This document shows positions 8,154 through 17,941 of a stretch of DNA of 26,794 nt, in pieces. The DNA lies in assembly GCA_016946835.1 (NCBI GenBank), contig JACVTC010000461.1, forward strand, positions 1 to 26,794, read 5' to 3'. The first letter of the stretch is position 1; each line of letters begins with the position of its first letter. This DNA comes from Neocallimastix lanati (nom. inval.) (Eukaryota; Neocallimastigomycota; Neocallimastigomycetes; Neocallimastigales; Neocallimastigaceae). A model generated the notes under the pieces. The model ran no database searches, was not told where the DNA came from, and worked only from the letters and a program-made list of their open reading frames with translations. Made by a program: the position numbers and the translations under genes.

Positions 8154-11036
8154 AATCAAACCAACGAAAAGAACCATTTACCACTAGTTCCAAATAATGA
8201 CATATTAGCAGCGGTAGTAAGAAGAAAGAAAAAGAATAATAGTATGGCAGAAACCCCATACTCTTCAAAAGAAAAATCTAGGAAAGGAAAAGCTGCAACA
8301 AATACTCAGGATACTACTATGGAGTTTGAATCACCAGTGTCTACACCTACTACTACAGAAAAGCTTGAAGAAATTGATCTTTCTGTGATAGCTCAGCCAT
8401 CCATCAAGTCCGTGAAAAGAAAAACCAAATTAGATAAAGAAAAAGAAATAATAGAAGAAACTGAAACAAGTACTCATCCATCAAGAGATGATCAATCTAA
8501 AGAAGTAACAAAAGGAAAACTTCCTAGTGATAAAGCTGAAGAAGTCAAATCTAAAAGGACATCTACCGAAAAACATATAGCCTTGATGGAAGGAAAGAAC
8601 AGTTATGATATCTCTGATGACTTAAACAACAAACTAGCTAATATCTCCATCACACAGCTATTAGATATAAGTCCTAAGCTTAGATCGGAACTAGTTAAAC
8701 TACTTAAGCTAAAGGACAGCAATACTCAAGGACAATCTCTAAACGAAATAGTTCTATCCACTATTTCAAGAAGTGATATCGCCAGTATAAAATGTTATGT
8801 TTATGGGATTGAAGGTATAGCTTTCTTGGATACCTGTGCTAGCTTAAACTTGGTGACAAAGAATTACTTAACAAGGATAAAAGAAAAACAAAACTTGGTA
8901 CCAATGGGGTACACAAATAATAATATTGTACAAATTTTCTCTGAGAAGAAATTGGATTCAGAACTCTATCTATTGGATGTCAAAATTGGGGATACCACAA
9001 TTAAAGATGTATTTAGAGTTGTTGAAAATGATAAAAATATCTTCGATATACTTATAGGGTTCAATACATTAAAAGACAATAAATTATTCGTACATCCTAT
9101 CGACAATCACTTATGCAAGATGCTCAGTGAAGAATCATGGGATCGTGTGTCTCCTTTAGGGACTGATGAGGAAGAATCGAAGGAGAGTGACGATAATGAG
9201 CATCACAATCTTACCAACAATAAAGATGCATCAAGCTCTTATGCCTTCTGTCTTGTAAATAAGGTTAAAGATGAGAACTACCATGATGAAACAGATCAAA
9301 TTGAAGAAGTTAAAGACGGACCCTTAAAGAAACAAGAGTTGTTGAACAAAGTATTGGATGAATTACCAAGAAAATACAGAAGAAAAGTTAACTCACTATT
9401 TCATGAATTCATCATCATCTTAGCAATCAAAATTGATGAACTCCAGCCAACGAAACTGCTTCCACATACCATTCAATTAATAGAAAATGCAAAGCCGATC
9501 AAGCAGAAAGGATACCGGTTGTCCAAAGTTCAAATTCAAGCTCTAAAGCAAGAAATAACAAAACTTATAAAAAACAAGTTGATAGAGCCATCCAGCTCCC
9601 CTTGGTCGTCTCCAGTAGTACTCGTCCTCAAGAAAAATAAAAAGTGGAGGATGTGCGTGGACTACCGTAAGCTGAACAATGTTACCATCAAAGATTCCTA
9701 CGCGTTACCAATTATCGATAGTATTTTATTTTCTATTGGAAGGAAGGTTATGGTCTTTACTACTATAGATTTATTCTCCGGCTTTCACCAAATTCCAATG
9801 AATAAAGAAGACATTCCCAAGACCACTTTTACCACTATGTTTGGGAACTACCAATTCCGGGTGATGCCGTTCGGACTATGCAATGCTCCTGGTACTTTTC
9901 AGAGGGAAATGAACAGAATTTTCTTCCCGCTAATTGGAGTATGCATGTTCGTTTATATAGATGACTTGGTGATATTCTCACCATCAATTGAAGAACACAT
10001 CCAAGATTTAAGAAAAGTCTTTACAATAATCAAGAACAACGGATTGAAGATAAACTTAGAAAAATGTCACTTTTTCAAGAAAAAAGTAGAACTTCTTGGA
10101 CATATTTTATCAGTTGAAGGAGTTGCTCCAATCCCAGGAAAAACTGAAATTATTCACAACTGGTTGCCTCCCAAGAATATAACTCAACTACGGTCCTTTT
10201 TAGGTGCTGTAGGCTACTACAGAAAATTTATATTCAACTTTGCGAAGATGGCTAGACCACTATATAAACTGCTGAAAAAGGGTACTGATTTCGAATGGAA
10301 TACAGAACAAGAAAATAGCTTCCAAGAACTTAAAGATAGACTTGTGAAGGCACCTATATTAATTATGCCTGACTTCGAAAAGCCTTTCATCATCCGTACA
10401 GACGCCTCTTATGATGGTATCGGTGGCGTTCTATTACAAAAAGAGGAAGATGGTAAGGAAAAACCCATCCATTTCATTAGCCGTTCATTAAAACCTTCCG
10501 AAAAGAATTACTCTATCACCGACTTAGAAGGAACAGCTGCATTCTATAGCGTAAAGAAATTCAAACCTTACATCTCTAGCAATAACTGTTCCACTATCCT
10601 CTATACAGACCACAAACCACTAGTTAGTTTATTCACCTCCAAAGAACCCAACAACGCAAGGCAAACGCGCTGGGTATTACTCTTATCAATGTTGAAGGTT
10701 CGTGTTCAATATGAACCTGGTAAAAAGAATGTTATCGCAGACGCTCTCTCGAGGATGCCATCCATCAAAAGCGATATATTAGCAACTACAACCGTGAGTG
10801 TAAATAGTGAAACAGATGAAAACAACTTATTAAATCTATTAAAAGACAAGTTTACTTTAATAAATGGAGAAAAATTTTATAAAGACAATGGAATGCTAAG
10901 AAAAGTTATAGATAACCCAGAGGAAAAAGTCAAACTTATTCTTAAGGCCCATGGTATCGGTCACGAAGGTACTTTCAAGACATTACAACCGCTTGAAAAG
11001 AGATTACTATTGGACCAACATGATACAAGATGTTAA
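8118..11036 (+). CDS. pol: Element 2 Pol part 1: protease, RT, RNase H
   Basis: Reached by -1 frameshift at 8118; an internal ATG at 8244 gives a 930-aa numbering. Residues 1-180 are a charged linker. The protease follows with LDTCAS at 195-200, where the catalytic DTG has Cys for Gly (codon at 8835-8837). RT (about 405-620) has [13 protein letters not shown], the catalytic Asp in TTIDLFSG (D509) and FVYIDDLVIF (D573, D574). RNase H has RTDAS (D720), LEGTA (E762), YTDHKPL (D789) and ADALSR (D833). The end holds the two His of the integrase HHCC finger (H903, H907). The frame then runs out because of one extra base near 10983; the last 16 residues are off-frame. RT and RNase H copy element RNA into DNA in the particle. 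Confidence 0.9.
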   Translation, partial: FKLVKGRRETSFNQTNEKNHLPLVPNNDILAAVVRRKKKNNSMAETPYSSKEKSRKGKAATNTQDTTMEFESPVSTPTTTEKLEEIDLSVIAQPSIKSVKRKTKLDKEKEIIEETETSTHPSRDDQSKEVTKGKLPSDKAEEVKSKRTSTEKHIALMEGKNSYDISDDLNNKLANISITQLLDISPKLRSELVKLLKLKDSNTQGQSLNEIVLSTISRSDIASIKCYVYGIEGIAFLDTCASLNLVTKNYLTRIKEKQNLVPMGYTNNNIVQIFSEKKLDSELYLLDVKIGDTTIKDVFRVVENDKNIFDILIGFNTLKDNKLFVHPIDNHLCKMLSEESWDRVSPLGTDEEESKESDDNEHHNLTNNKDASSSYAFCLVNKVKDENYHDETDQIEEVKDGPLKKQELLNKVLDELPRKYRRKVNSLFHEFIIILAIKIDELQPTKLLPHTIQLIENAKPIKQKGYRLSKVQIQALKQEITKLIKNKLIEPSSSPWSSPVVLVLKKNKKWRMCVDYRKLNNVTIKDSYALPIIDSILFSIGRKVMVFTTIDLFSGFHQIPMNKEDIPKTTFTTMFGNYQFRVMPFGLCNAPGTFQREMNRIFFPLIGVCMFVYIDDLVIFSPSIEEHIQDLRKVFTIIKNNGLKINLEKCHFFKKKVELLGHILSVEGVAPIPGKTEIIHNWLPPKNITQLRSFLGAVGYYRKFIFNFAKMARPLYKLLKKGTDFEWNTEQENSFQELKDRLVKAPILIMPDFEKPFIIRTDASYDGIGGVLLQKEEDGKEKPIHFISRSLKPSEKNYSITDLEGTAAFYSVKKFKPYISSNNCSTILYTDHKPLVSLFTSKEPNNARQTRWVLLLSMLKVRVQYEPGKKNVIADALSRMPSIKSDILATTTVSVNSETDENNLLNLLKDKFTLINGEKFYKDNGMLRKVIDNPEEKVKLILKAHGIGHEGTFKTLQPLEKRLLLDQHDTRC

Positions 11037-11970
11037 ATACATGGTCAGGACCTGTAAAACTTGTCAACTCTTTAAGCCACAAACATTTAACTATCAACCT
11101 GAAGATACAGCCACGAAACCCGGTCTTCCATTTACCAAGGTAGGTCTAGACATTGTAGGACCTCTACCAGTTACTCAGAAAGGTAATCAATACATTATAG
11201 TTTTAGTAGATTACCTGACTAAGTGGGTTGAAGCTGAACCCACTAAGAACATTGAATCAGATGACGTTATCCAATTTCTATCCAAAGTCTTTGCTCGACA
11301 TGGAACGCCTGAGATTTTAATAACGGACAATGGACCCCAATTCTGTTCGGACAAAACGAAAGCTTTTCTCGACTTATATGGAGTTTACGTACACTATATT
11401 ACAACATACCATCCAGAATCCAACGGCGAAGTCGAAAATAGAAATAAAGAAATTGGCAAGTACTTGAGAATTCTTTGTAATCGCAACACTACCATTTGGG
11501 ATGAGATGCTACCAAGCGCTTTATGGGCTATTCGCACCTGTAAGAATGAAACTACTAAGTTTTCCAGTTTCGAGTTGTTATATGGACGTCGCGATTTACA
11601 ACCCTTTGAATTAACACTGAACTTAGACAAGAAAGAAGAATACGAAAGTGAAGAAGAATTTTTAATAAGAAGATTTACTAAACATTATGCCTGGATTAAA
11701 GAAGCCATTAACAACATTAATACTGCTAACAAGTTATGGGAAGACAGGCGAAAACAAATGAAGAGAATGAAGGCTGAATATAACCCTGGTGATCTTGTCC
11801 TTGTCAAACTTATTAACCGAAGAAAATTAGACCCATTCTTCCTTGGCCCTATGAAAATAGTTAAGAAGAAATTTAACACGGTAACACTTTGCGATCCTGT
11901 AACTAATGAAATCGCTGAGAGAAATGTTCACTTAAAGAACATTGTACCATACAGACTATGTGAAGTATAG
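10985..11970 (+). CDS. Element 2 Pol part 2: integrase
   Basis: Continues the pol protein in the +1 frame from RLKRDYYW. An ATG at 10951 gives a 339-aa open frame, whose first ten or so residues are not native. The two Cys of the HHCC zinc finger are in TCKTC (C35, C38 in that numbering). The DDE catalytic residues are D67 (GLDIVGPLP), D126 (ITDNGPQF) and E162 (NGEVENRNKEI). After the core comes LDPFFLGPMKIVKK, a GPY/F-like C-terminal module. There is no chromodomain, unlike element 1. All catalytic residues are present, so only the frameshift separates this from an intact integrase. It joins the element cDNA into the genome. Confidence 0.9.
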
Positions 11971-11990
11971 ACTTCAAGGGACGAAGTCTA
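11968..11990 (+). terminator. Hairpin enclosing the pol stop codon of element 2
   Basis: TAGACTTC (11968-11975) pairs perfectly with GAAGTCTA (11983-11990) around a 7-nt loop; its first three bases are the pol stop codon. The function is unknown, and I use the terminator label only as the closest available type. Confidence 0.4.
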
Positions 11991-11995
11991 AACTT

Positions 11996-12008
11996 AACGG
12001 GGGCATCA
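11996..12008 (+). other. Polypurine tract of element 2
   Basis: AACGGGGGCATCA abuts the 3' LTR, in the position of the plus-strand primer. The G run is striking in such AT-rich DNA. Confidence 0.65.
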
Positions 12009-12611
12009 TGATACGGTATTTACCCAAATACCTTAAATTATAATAATTTTAATATTTCTCCATATAAATATGTTTTAAATCTATTTTATTAATTAATTAT
12101 TATCTTTATTAACTTTATCAATATTTCCTTTATTATTATATAAATATATATATTATTAATTATTAATATTTTGCTATAAAATAAATATTTTATTATATTC
12201 TTATTATATTTTTATTATACATTTGATAAATTTTATTTTATATTATAAATTTTTTTATTATTTTTATTATTAATATTCATATCTAAAATTTTATTATTAT
12301 TTTATTGTTACACAAAATTATTTTTAACTAATCAATGTATTACCAAAATTTATAAAATATTTTGTAATAATATTATTTTAAATCTCTCTCTTTTCTTTTT
12401 TTTAATGTAATGGAGGAATAAATAAATAAATGAACAAATAAATAAATGGATGAATAATATATAGTTAAATAAATTTTTAAATAAATAAATTAATAAATAA
12501 TCAATAAATAAATAAATAAATATTGTATAAGTTTTTCGTAATTTTTATACGTCTACTATCTATTTACCAATATATTATTATACATCCATCAATTTCAAAA
12601 GTCCTGTACCA
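12009..12611 (+). repeat. Element 2 3' LTR
   Basis: 603 bp, same ends and sequence as 6441-7041 apart from two extra T bases in runs near 12250. Confidence 0.95.
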
Positions 12612-12615
12612 GGAG

Positions 12616-13638
12616 TGGTAAAGAATGAATTAATAACCTTTATTTTATTATTAATAATTCTTTACTAAATTGTACTTTCCTATATTCTTCATAACCTAAA
12701 CCTCATTGTAAATTTAATTTATTTTGATATAAATTAATTTTAATTTGTAAATAATGTAAATAAATTTTAATTAATCACTTTATTGTTATATTATTAAATA
12801 TATGTATATATTAAAATACAATTGTAAATATTAAAATTATACTTTTAAGATACTAAATTATTAAAAATATTAATTAAATATTATTATAAAAATTATTATA
12901 AAATTATTAAAATTATTAATTAAATATTATTCTAAAAATTATTATAAATTATTAATATTATAAAATTATTAAAATTATTAAATATTATTATAAAAATTTA
13001 TTTATTATAACTATTAAATATTATTATAAAATTATTAAGATTATTAATTAAATTTATTATTAAAAATTATTATTAAAAATTTTACTTATTATAAAAATTA
13101 TTATTTAAATATTATCAAATTTATTAATTAAATATTATAAAAATTTTATTTTATTTTGAAAATAATTACAAGTATTATTTAAAATAATTAAAGATTATTA
13201 AATTTATTATATTAATCTTTAAAAACAATTTATTTAACTTAAAAATATCAAAGAAAATAGTAAAAACTATTTTCTATATATTTATTTTATAATTATTTTT
13301 AATTAAATTATATTTGAATATTATATTATTATATTTATAAAAATTAAAACAAAAATGAATTATTGATATAAAATTAATTCAATAATTCTATAAAATTACT
13401 TAAATTATAAACAATTAATTATACTTTAAATTTATAAAAAAATATAAATATTGTAACAATTTCTTAAAAATTAAATATGTGTACTTTAAATAAAAAAAAA
13501 AAAAACTTTTATATTAATAAAAAAAATAAATAATTTTTAATAAAGAAAGATTTATTTTTTTTTAAAATCAAAGCAGGGTAATACCCGTCCCCCCCTGCTT
13601 GATTTTAAATATCTAAGTGTCAACCCCGAGTCTACCAG
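12616..13638. repeat. TG...CA segment between GGAG repeats, possible solo LTR
   Basis: Starts TGGTAAAG and ends GTCTACCA, giving a TGGTA/TACCA inverted end, with GGAG on both sides (12612-12615 and 13639-13642). It has no coding potential. Right after its start is an imperfect hairpin, GTAAAGAAT...ATTCTTTAC (about 12618-12665). Near its end is a strong one (13561-13609). The rest is runs of ATTATTAAA-type sequence. This would fit a 1.0-kb solo LTR inserted at the edge of element 2, but I see no second copy in the window to confirm it. Confidence 0.4.
13561..13609. other. Strong hairpin near the end of the 12616-13638 segment
   Basis: TTTAAAATCAAAGCAGGG (13561-13578) pairs with CCCTGCTTGATTTTAAA (13593-13609) with a single bulged A. 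The 14-nt loop includes a C run. It is the most GC-rich patch within the surrounding kilobase. Confidence 0.7.
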
Positions 13639-13641
13639 GAG

Positions 13642-13653
13642 GATTTCGTTACA
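13642..13653 (-). repeat. Detached outer end of element 1 5' LTR
   Basis: GATTTCGTTACA is identical to 1141-1152, the outer end of the complete element 1 LTR. It completes the TGTAACG/CGTTACA terminal inverted repeat that 5809-6440 lacks. It lies 7.2 kb away because element 2 and the 12616-13638 segment lie between. Confidence 0.65.
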
Positions 13654-13695
13654 ATACTATAATTTTCATAATAATTTAAGTTTATAATATTAATA

Positions 13696-14329
13696 TGTTG
13701 AAATTATAACTGAATTGAAATCTCAATTTCAGTTATTCACATTTCAATATACATTTAATTAATAATTAATATAAATTCTTATTTAGTATTTAAAGAATTA
13801 TCTTAGGCCTAATAATTCTGGAAATATTAATAAATAAGATTTATATTAATAATTTCAATTATTTACATATGACGTCACATGTATTTATTTATATTATGTT
13901 TATATATATGTTTATATCATATATATTAATTACTATTTTTAATTATTCAAATTAATTATACAAATTAAATTTATTTAATTATATTAAATATTTTAAACAT
14001 ATCGATATTGTTATTATTTTAATATTTTATTAATATTCATTTTACTATATTATTATTATCTTATAATTAAATACTATTATTATGTAACTTACAAAGTATA
14101 AAAGAAAGATGTAAAAATCTATCTTTTATGTTCTTTGTAAGGTTATTGTATTTACAATAATTATATACTAATAATTCAATAAATAAATATTTTCATAAAT
14201 CCTTCAAAGAAATTATTATTTAAAATATTCTTAGATATTAAGTGTTTAAATAACTTAACTATTTATCTTATATTATTTTTATATTATTATTAATTAATTA
14301 TTGTTGGATTATTAATATATAATTCAACA
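13696..14329 (+). repeat. Probable solo copia-type LTR
   Basis: Begins TGTTGAAATTATA and ends TATAATTCAACA, a near-perfect terminal inverted repeat of the kind that bounds copia LTRs. Inside are the palindrome around TGACGTCA (13865-13882), a palindrome around AGGCCT (13794-13819) and an ATAACTGAA/TTCAGTTAT stem (13706-13736). TATAAAAG lies at 14097-14104 within a large stem-loop (14084-14145), followed by AATAAA strings near 14180. A 5-bp target duplication is not clean (TAATA left, TATTA right). No internal coding region is attached. Confidence 0.5.
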
Positions 14330-14656
14330 TATTAACCTAGTAACGTTATTAATCATAAAACTATTTTATATCTTAATTTTAACATAATATAATATGTTAT
14401 ATTAATATTATGTGAGAATAATATAATAATACAATATTTATAAATAGTAATATATAAAAATAATATAAATTAATTAATATAAAATAATTTAAAATAAACT
14501 TTAAATACATTATTAAACTACATTAATTTCATTTCATACATTTGGTATACATTTTGTTTGTTTACATTTTCATAAAATTTATATAATTTTATAATAATTC
14601 TTTATCAATAAGTATTAAAATAATAAATAAAATAAAGAGTTTAAAAAATTAATTTT

Positions 14657-14698
14657 AGAAAAATTTTTAATTTAAAATGTGATTGGGATAATCACATC
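14657..14698. repeat. Left arm of 42-bp inverted repeat flanking element 3
   Basis: Perfect reverse complement of 20673-20714. Each arm contains its own small palindrome, GTGATT/AATCAC. The right arm begins exactly at the GATGT target duplication. Without element 3 the arms would be about 36 bp apart, forming a foldback or MITE-like structure. Confidence 0.85.
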
Positions 14699-14739
14699 TT
14701 TACATTTAACTAAAACTAAAATTAATTTTTTAAAGATGT

Positions 14740-15214
14740 TGTTAAAAGATTTAATATTATAGAATATTTTGAATATTACTATTAAAATATGAACTTGTAA
14801 CTTAAACTTAAAGTTTATATGAAGTTCATAACACTCAATTATAAATAAATAAATAATATTTATTTATAAGATTAATTTTATTTATTTTATTAATATTATT
14901 TTTCTTTTTTTAACGAGTTAAAGAACTGTCCTTTTTTTATGTTAAATTTATTTTCTTTTATACTTTTTCTCATATATTTTTAGAAGTAAATTTTTTAACT
15001 ATTTTTAGTTTTAATTTCTCTTTTAGTTAATTTATTACTTAAATTACATTTATTTTTCTTAAAATAAATATTTTCACATATTATTAATATATTTTTAATT
15101 TAATAAATTATATAATTTAGTATTTTAAATTATTACAATTATTCTTAAAATAATTATTTTCATATATTATTAATATATATATATTTTTATATCATTTATA
15201 ATAATTTCTTTTCA
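14740..15214 (-). repeat. Element 3 3' LTR
   Basis: 475 bp, TGTTAAAAGAT to ATTTCTTTTCA, matching 20199-20672 except for one indel and one substitution near 14815-14830. Confidence 0.95.
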
Positions 15215-15230
15215 ATACCTCCTTCCTTAA
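15215..15230 (-). other. Polypurine tract of element 3
   Basis: The minus strand reads AAGGAAGGAGGTAT against the LTR, a well-formed purine tract for plus-strand priming. Confidence 0.7.
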
Positions 15231-15359
15231 GACATCGTTAGATGATAAAAGTCGAGATTGTTATAAGTGATATAAAACTTTTAGAAATAAAAATAGTGAA
15301 ATTTTTGAAAATGTATTTGTAAAAATTTTTTTTTTATTTTTTTTTTTTTTTTTTTTTTT

Positions 15360-16316
15360 TTACATTTTTGTATAAAATGGTTTTACGTCTTTAACGTGGA
15401 TATTTCTTTCCAATTGTTTTTTTGTATCTAAAGTTTCTTGAACAAGAGTGTTATATTTGGATGCTTTTAAAACTCTAAAAGGGCCGATGAAGTAAGGGTC
15501 GAGTTTTCTTCTACCTATATATCTAATTAAAACCAATTCGCCAGGTTTATATTTGTGTAACATTCCTTCTTTGGACTTAGCTCTTTGTAGCCAATAGGAA
15601 TGTGCATATTGTATATTGTTAATAGCTTTCTTCACCCATTTTTGATGCCGAACAAAGCGTCTAAGGTTATACTCTTCTTCTGACTCATCCTCTTCTTTTT
15701 TGATATCAGGGAGAACAACACTCAAAGGCCACAGATCTTTTCTTCCATACAGGAGTTCAAAGCTACTAAACCCTGTAATACTTGATTTAGTGGTCCTAAG
15801 AGCCCAAAGGGTAGCTGGCATATAAAGATCCCAGTCCTCCTGTTTTGAGCAAAGGTGTCTCAATATTTTCTCAATTTCTTTATTCCTGTTTTCGGCTAAT
15901 CCGTTAGCTTCTGGATGTCTTGGAGAAATAAAGCGAATCCAGGAACCATATAAATCGATCATCATTTTGGTAATATCTGCTATAAATTGTCTTCCATTAT
16001 CGGTTATGATTACTTCTGGTAAGCCATGTCTTGAAAAGACGTCTCGAAGGAACATTATAACATCGGTAGCTTCTATATTTTTTAAAGGAACAGCTTTTAC
16101 CCATCTTGTGAAATAGTCAACTAAAACAATGATAAATTTATATCCTCTTTCGGTAGTTGGTAAGGGACCAATGATATCAAGACCAACTCTTGCAAAGGGT
16201 CTTTCTATTTTGGAGACGGTGTTAGAAGTGTTCTTTGGAACTGGGGAAGGTCTATAACATTGGCAGTTTAGACATGTTTTGACTGTTTCTTCAACATCAT
16301 TTCTCATACCTGGCCA
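15360..16316 (-). pseudogene. Element 3 integrase
   Basis: Open for 315 residues from an ATG at 16307, but it is really the end of pol, in frame with the RNase H part and separated by a TAA at 16317-16319. The two Cys of the HHCC finger are in TCLNC (residues 12 and 15). DDE residues are D44 (GLDIIGPLP), D103 (ITDNGRQF) and E139 (NGLAENRNKEI). The C-terminal LDPYFIGPFRVLK is the GPY/F module. It ends at 15360 with no chromodomain, beside a T tract at about 15328-15360. All catalytic residues survive. The stop replaces what should be an aromatic residue before WPGM. Confidence 0.88.
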
Positions 16317-17174
16317 TTAATAAGCTTCTTGTAATCTAGCTAGGGTTTTAGCAATTCCTTCATGGCCGACAAGATGAGCTTTCTTTACAAGTTCAGCTTT
16401 AAGATGATCATCTTCAATCACCTTAAGAAGTTTACCATTTTTATTTTTATAAAAAAGAGTTCCATCTAAAAGAAAATAATTTTTCTTAACAAAATCAACT
16501 AAGCGAGTAGGGAAAGCATCAGCGATAATACTGTCATTTTTAAGAATTCTTTGAATAGAACAAACATTATAAGTAGGAAGACGTGATAGAGTGTCAGCAA
16601 AGACATTATTCTTACCTTTTTCATAAAGAATATCCACTTTGAATTCATTAAAGAGAGAAATCCAACGGATATGGCGGTCAGACATGGGAATACTTTTCTT
16701 AAAATATCCTACAAGGGGTTTATGATCAGTAAAAAGAGTGACATTAAATCGAGAAGCGGCAATATAGGAGCGAAACTTCTTTAGTGCAAAGATAACACCA
16801 ATACCTTCTTTCTCTGTAACGGAGTAATTTAATTCGGCTTTTTTCAAGCATCTACTGCAGTAATATATAGGATGTTCTTTATTAGTAAATCCATCAACTT
16901 GTAGTAATACGGCACCAACAGCATAAGAGGAAGCATCAGTTCTTATAATAAAAGGAAGGGAAGGATCAGAGTAATAAAGTATAGGATTTTTACACAAGGC
17001 TTTTTTTAAAACATTAAAAGCTTCAGTATGTTTATCGGTCCATAAGAAGACAGATTTTGGGCTAGTAAGTTTATATAAGATATTAGAGATTTCAGCAAAG
17101 TCTGGAATAAACTTACGGTAGTAACCAACAAGTCCAAGAAAGGATTGTAGTTGAGTAACGTTTTGAGGGGTTTG
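16317..17174 (-). pseudogene. Element 3 RT connection and RNase H, ending in the integrase zinc finger
   Basis: One frame runs from the TAG at 17175 to the TAA at 16317. It starts TPQNVTQLQSFLGLVGYYRK, the conserved stretch after the RT palm. RNase H shows RTDAS (about 16940), EKEGIGVIFALKKF (about 16820), FTDHKPL (about 16730) and FADTLSRLP (about 16590), the four acidic catalytic positions. It ends with KKAHLVGHEGI, the two His of the integrase HHCC finger. In its family this enzyme degrades the RNA strand of the cDNA hybrid. The TAG at 17175 sits where a Trp is normal, so TGG to TAG is likely. Confidence 0.88.
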
Positions 17175-17941
17175 CTAAGAGGAGATGGCGAGGACTTTAT
17201 CTGGCATAGGTTTAATACCATCTTTTGAAAGAACATGACCTAATACTTCCACTGATTCTTGGTAAAAATGACATTTTTCTAGATTAATTGAAAATTTATA
17301 TTTACGGAGGATAGAGAAAACTTTTTCAAGATCCTTCAGATGTTGATCCATATTGGGGGAGTAGACCAGAATATCGTCCATATAAACAAAGATACAAACA
17401 CCGATAAGAGGCATAAGAATTCTATTCATCTCCCTTTGAAATGAGGCGGGAGCATTTGTTAGCCCAAAAGGCATAACTAGAAAGTTGTAGTTTCCATACT
17501 TGGTGGTGAAAGCTGTCTTTTCAATGTCTTTTTCGTTCATGGGAATTTAATGATAGCCACTGAAAAGATCTATTGCATAAAATACAGTTGCACCATGAAC
17601 AGATTCTAGAAGTTCATCTATAAATGGTAAAGCGTATGCGTCTTTAATTGTGACATCATTTAACCGTCTATAATCCACGCACATTCTCCATTTACCATTT
17701 TTCTTCTTGACAAGTAGCACTGGGAAAGCCCAAGGCGATTGAGAAGGAGCAATAAGTCCATGCTTCAAAAGTTTCCGAATTTCTTCCTTGAGGGCTTTTG
17801 ATTGTTCTAGTGAAACTTTATATGGTCGTAGTTTAATCGGTTTAGGATTTGTAAGATTGATTGTGTGTGGTTCAGCATCTGCCACTTTAACATTATCAAT
17901 AGAATTTACTAATACATCTTTATATGAATTCAAGAGAGATT
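17175..17941 (-). pseudogene. Element 3 reverse transcriptase
   Basis: Two pieces in one frame are separated by a TAA at 17547-17549, which replaces the Gln of the HQIPM motif (CAA to TAA likely). The first piece (17941-17550) has [31 protein letters not shown] and FYAIDLFSG with the first catalytic Asp. The second (17546-17178) has FTTKYGNYNFLVMPFGL and FVYMDDILVY with the YxDD pair, then INLEKCHFY. A one-base loss near 17945 in an A run puts RT out of frame with the protease part. The enzyme motifs are otherwise complete. Confidence 0.88.

Larger units (their letters stand above)
6441..12611 (+). mobile_element. Element 2: nearly complete Ty3/gypsy retrotransposon
   Basis: 6.17 kb plus-strand element with 601-bp and 603-bp LTRs that differ by two T insertions in runs near 12250, so it is a young insertion. 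Order: LTR, candidate PBS, gag, -1 frameshift signal, protease, RT, RNase H, integrase, polypurine tract, LTR. There is no chromodomain, so it belongs to a different lineage from element 1 and is related to element 3. Two defects stand out: the protease active site reads DTC instead of DTG, and one extra base near 10983 separates RNase H from integrase. The flanks (CTGAA before, GGAGT after) do not form a target duplication, because later rearrangement or insertion altered the right side. Confidence 0.92.

Noticed and set aside
11394-11879. Minus-strand frames opposite integrase of element 2
   Set aside because: Antisense shadows of a clear integrase; no motifs of their own.
16317-17549. RIP-like hypermutation explaining the stops in element 3
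   Set aside because: Two stops fit G:C to A:T changes but the third does not, and near-identical LTRs show no dense transitions.
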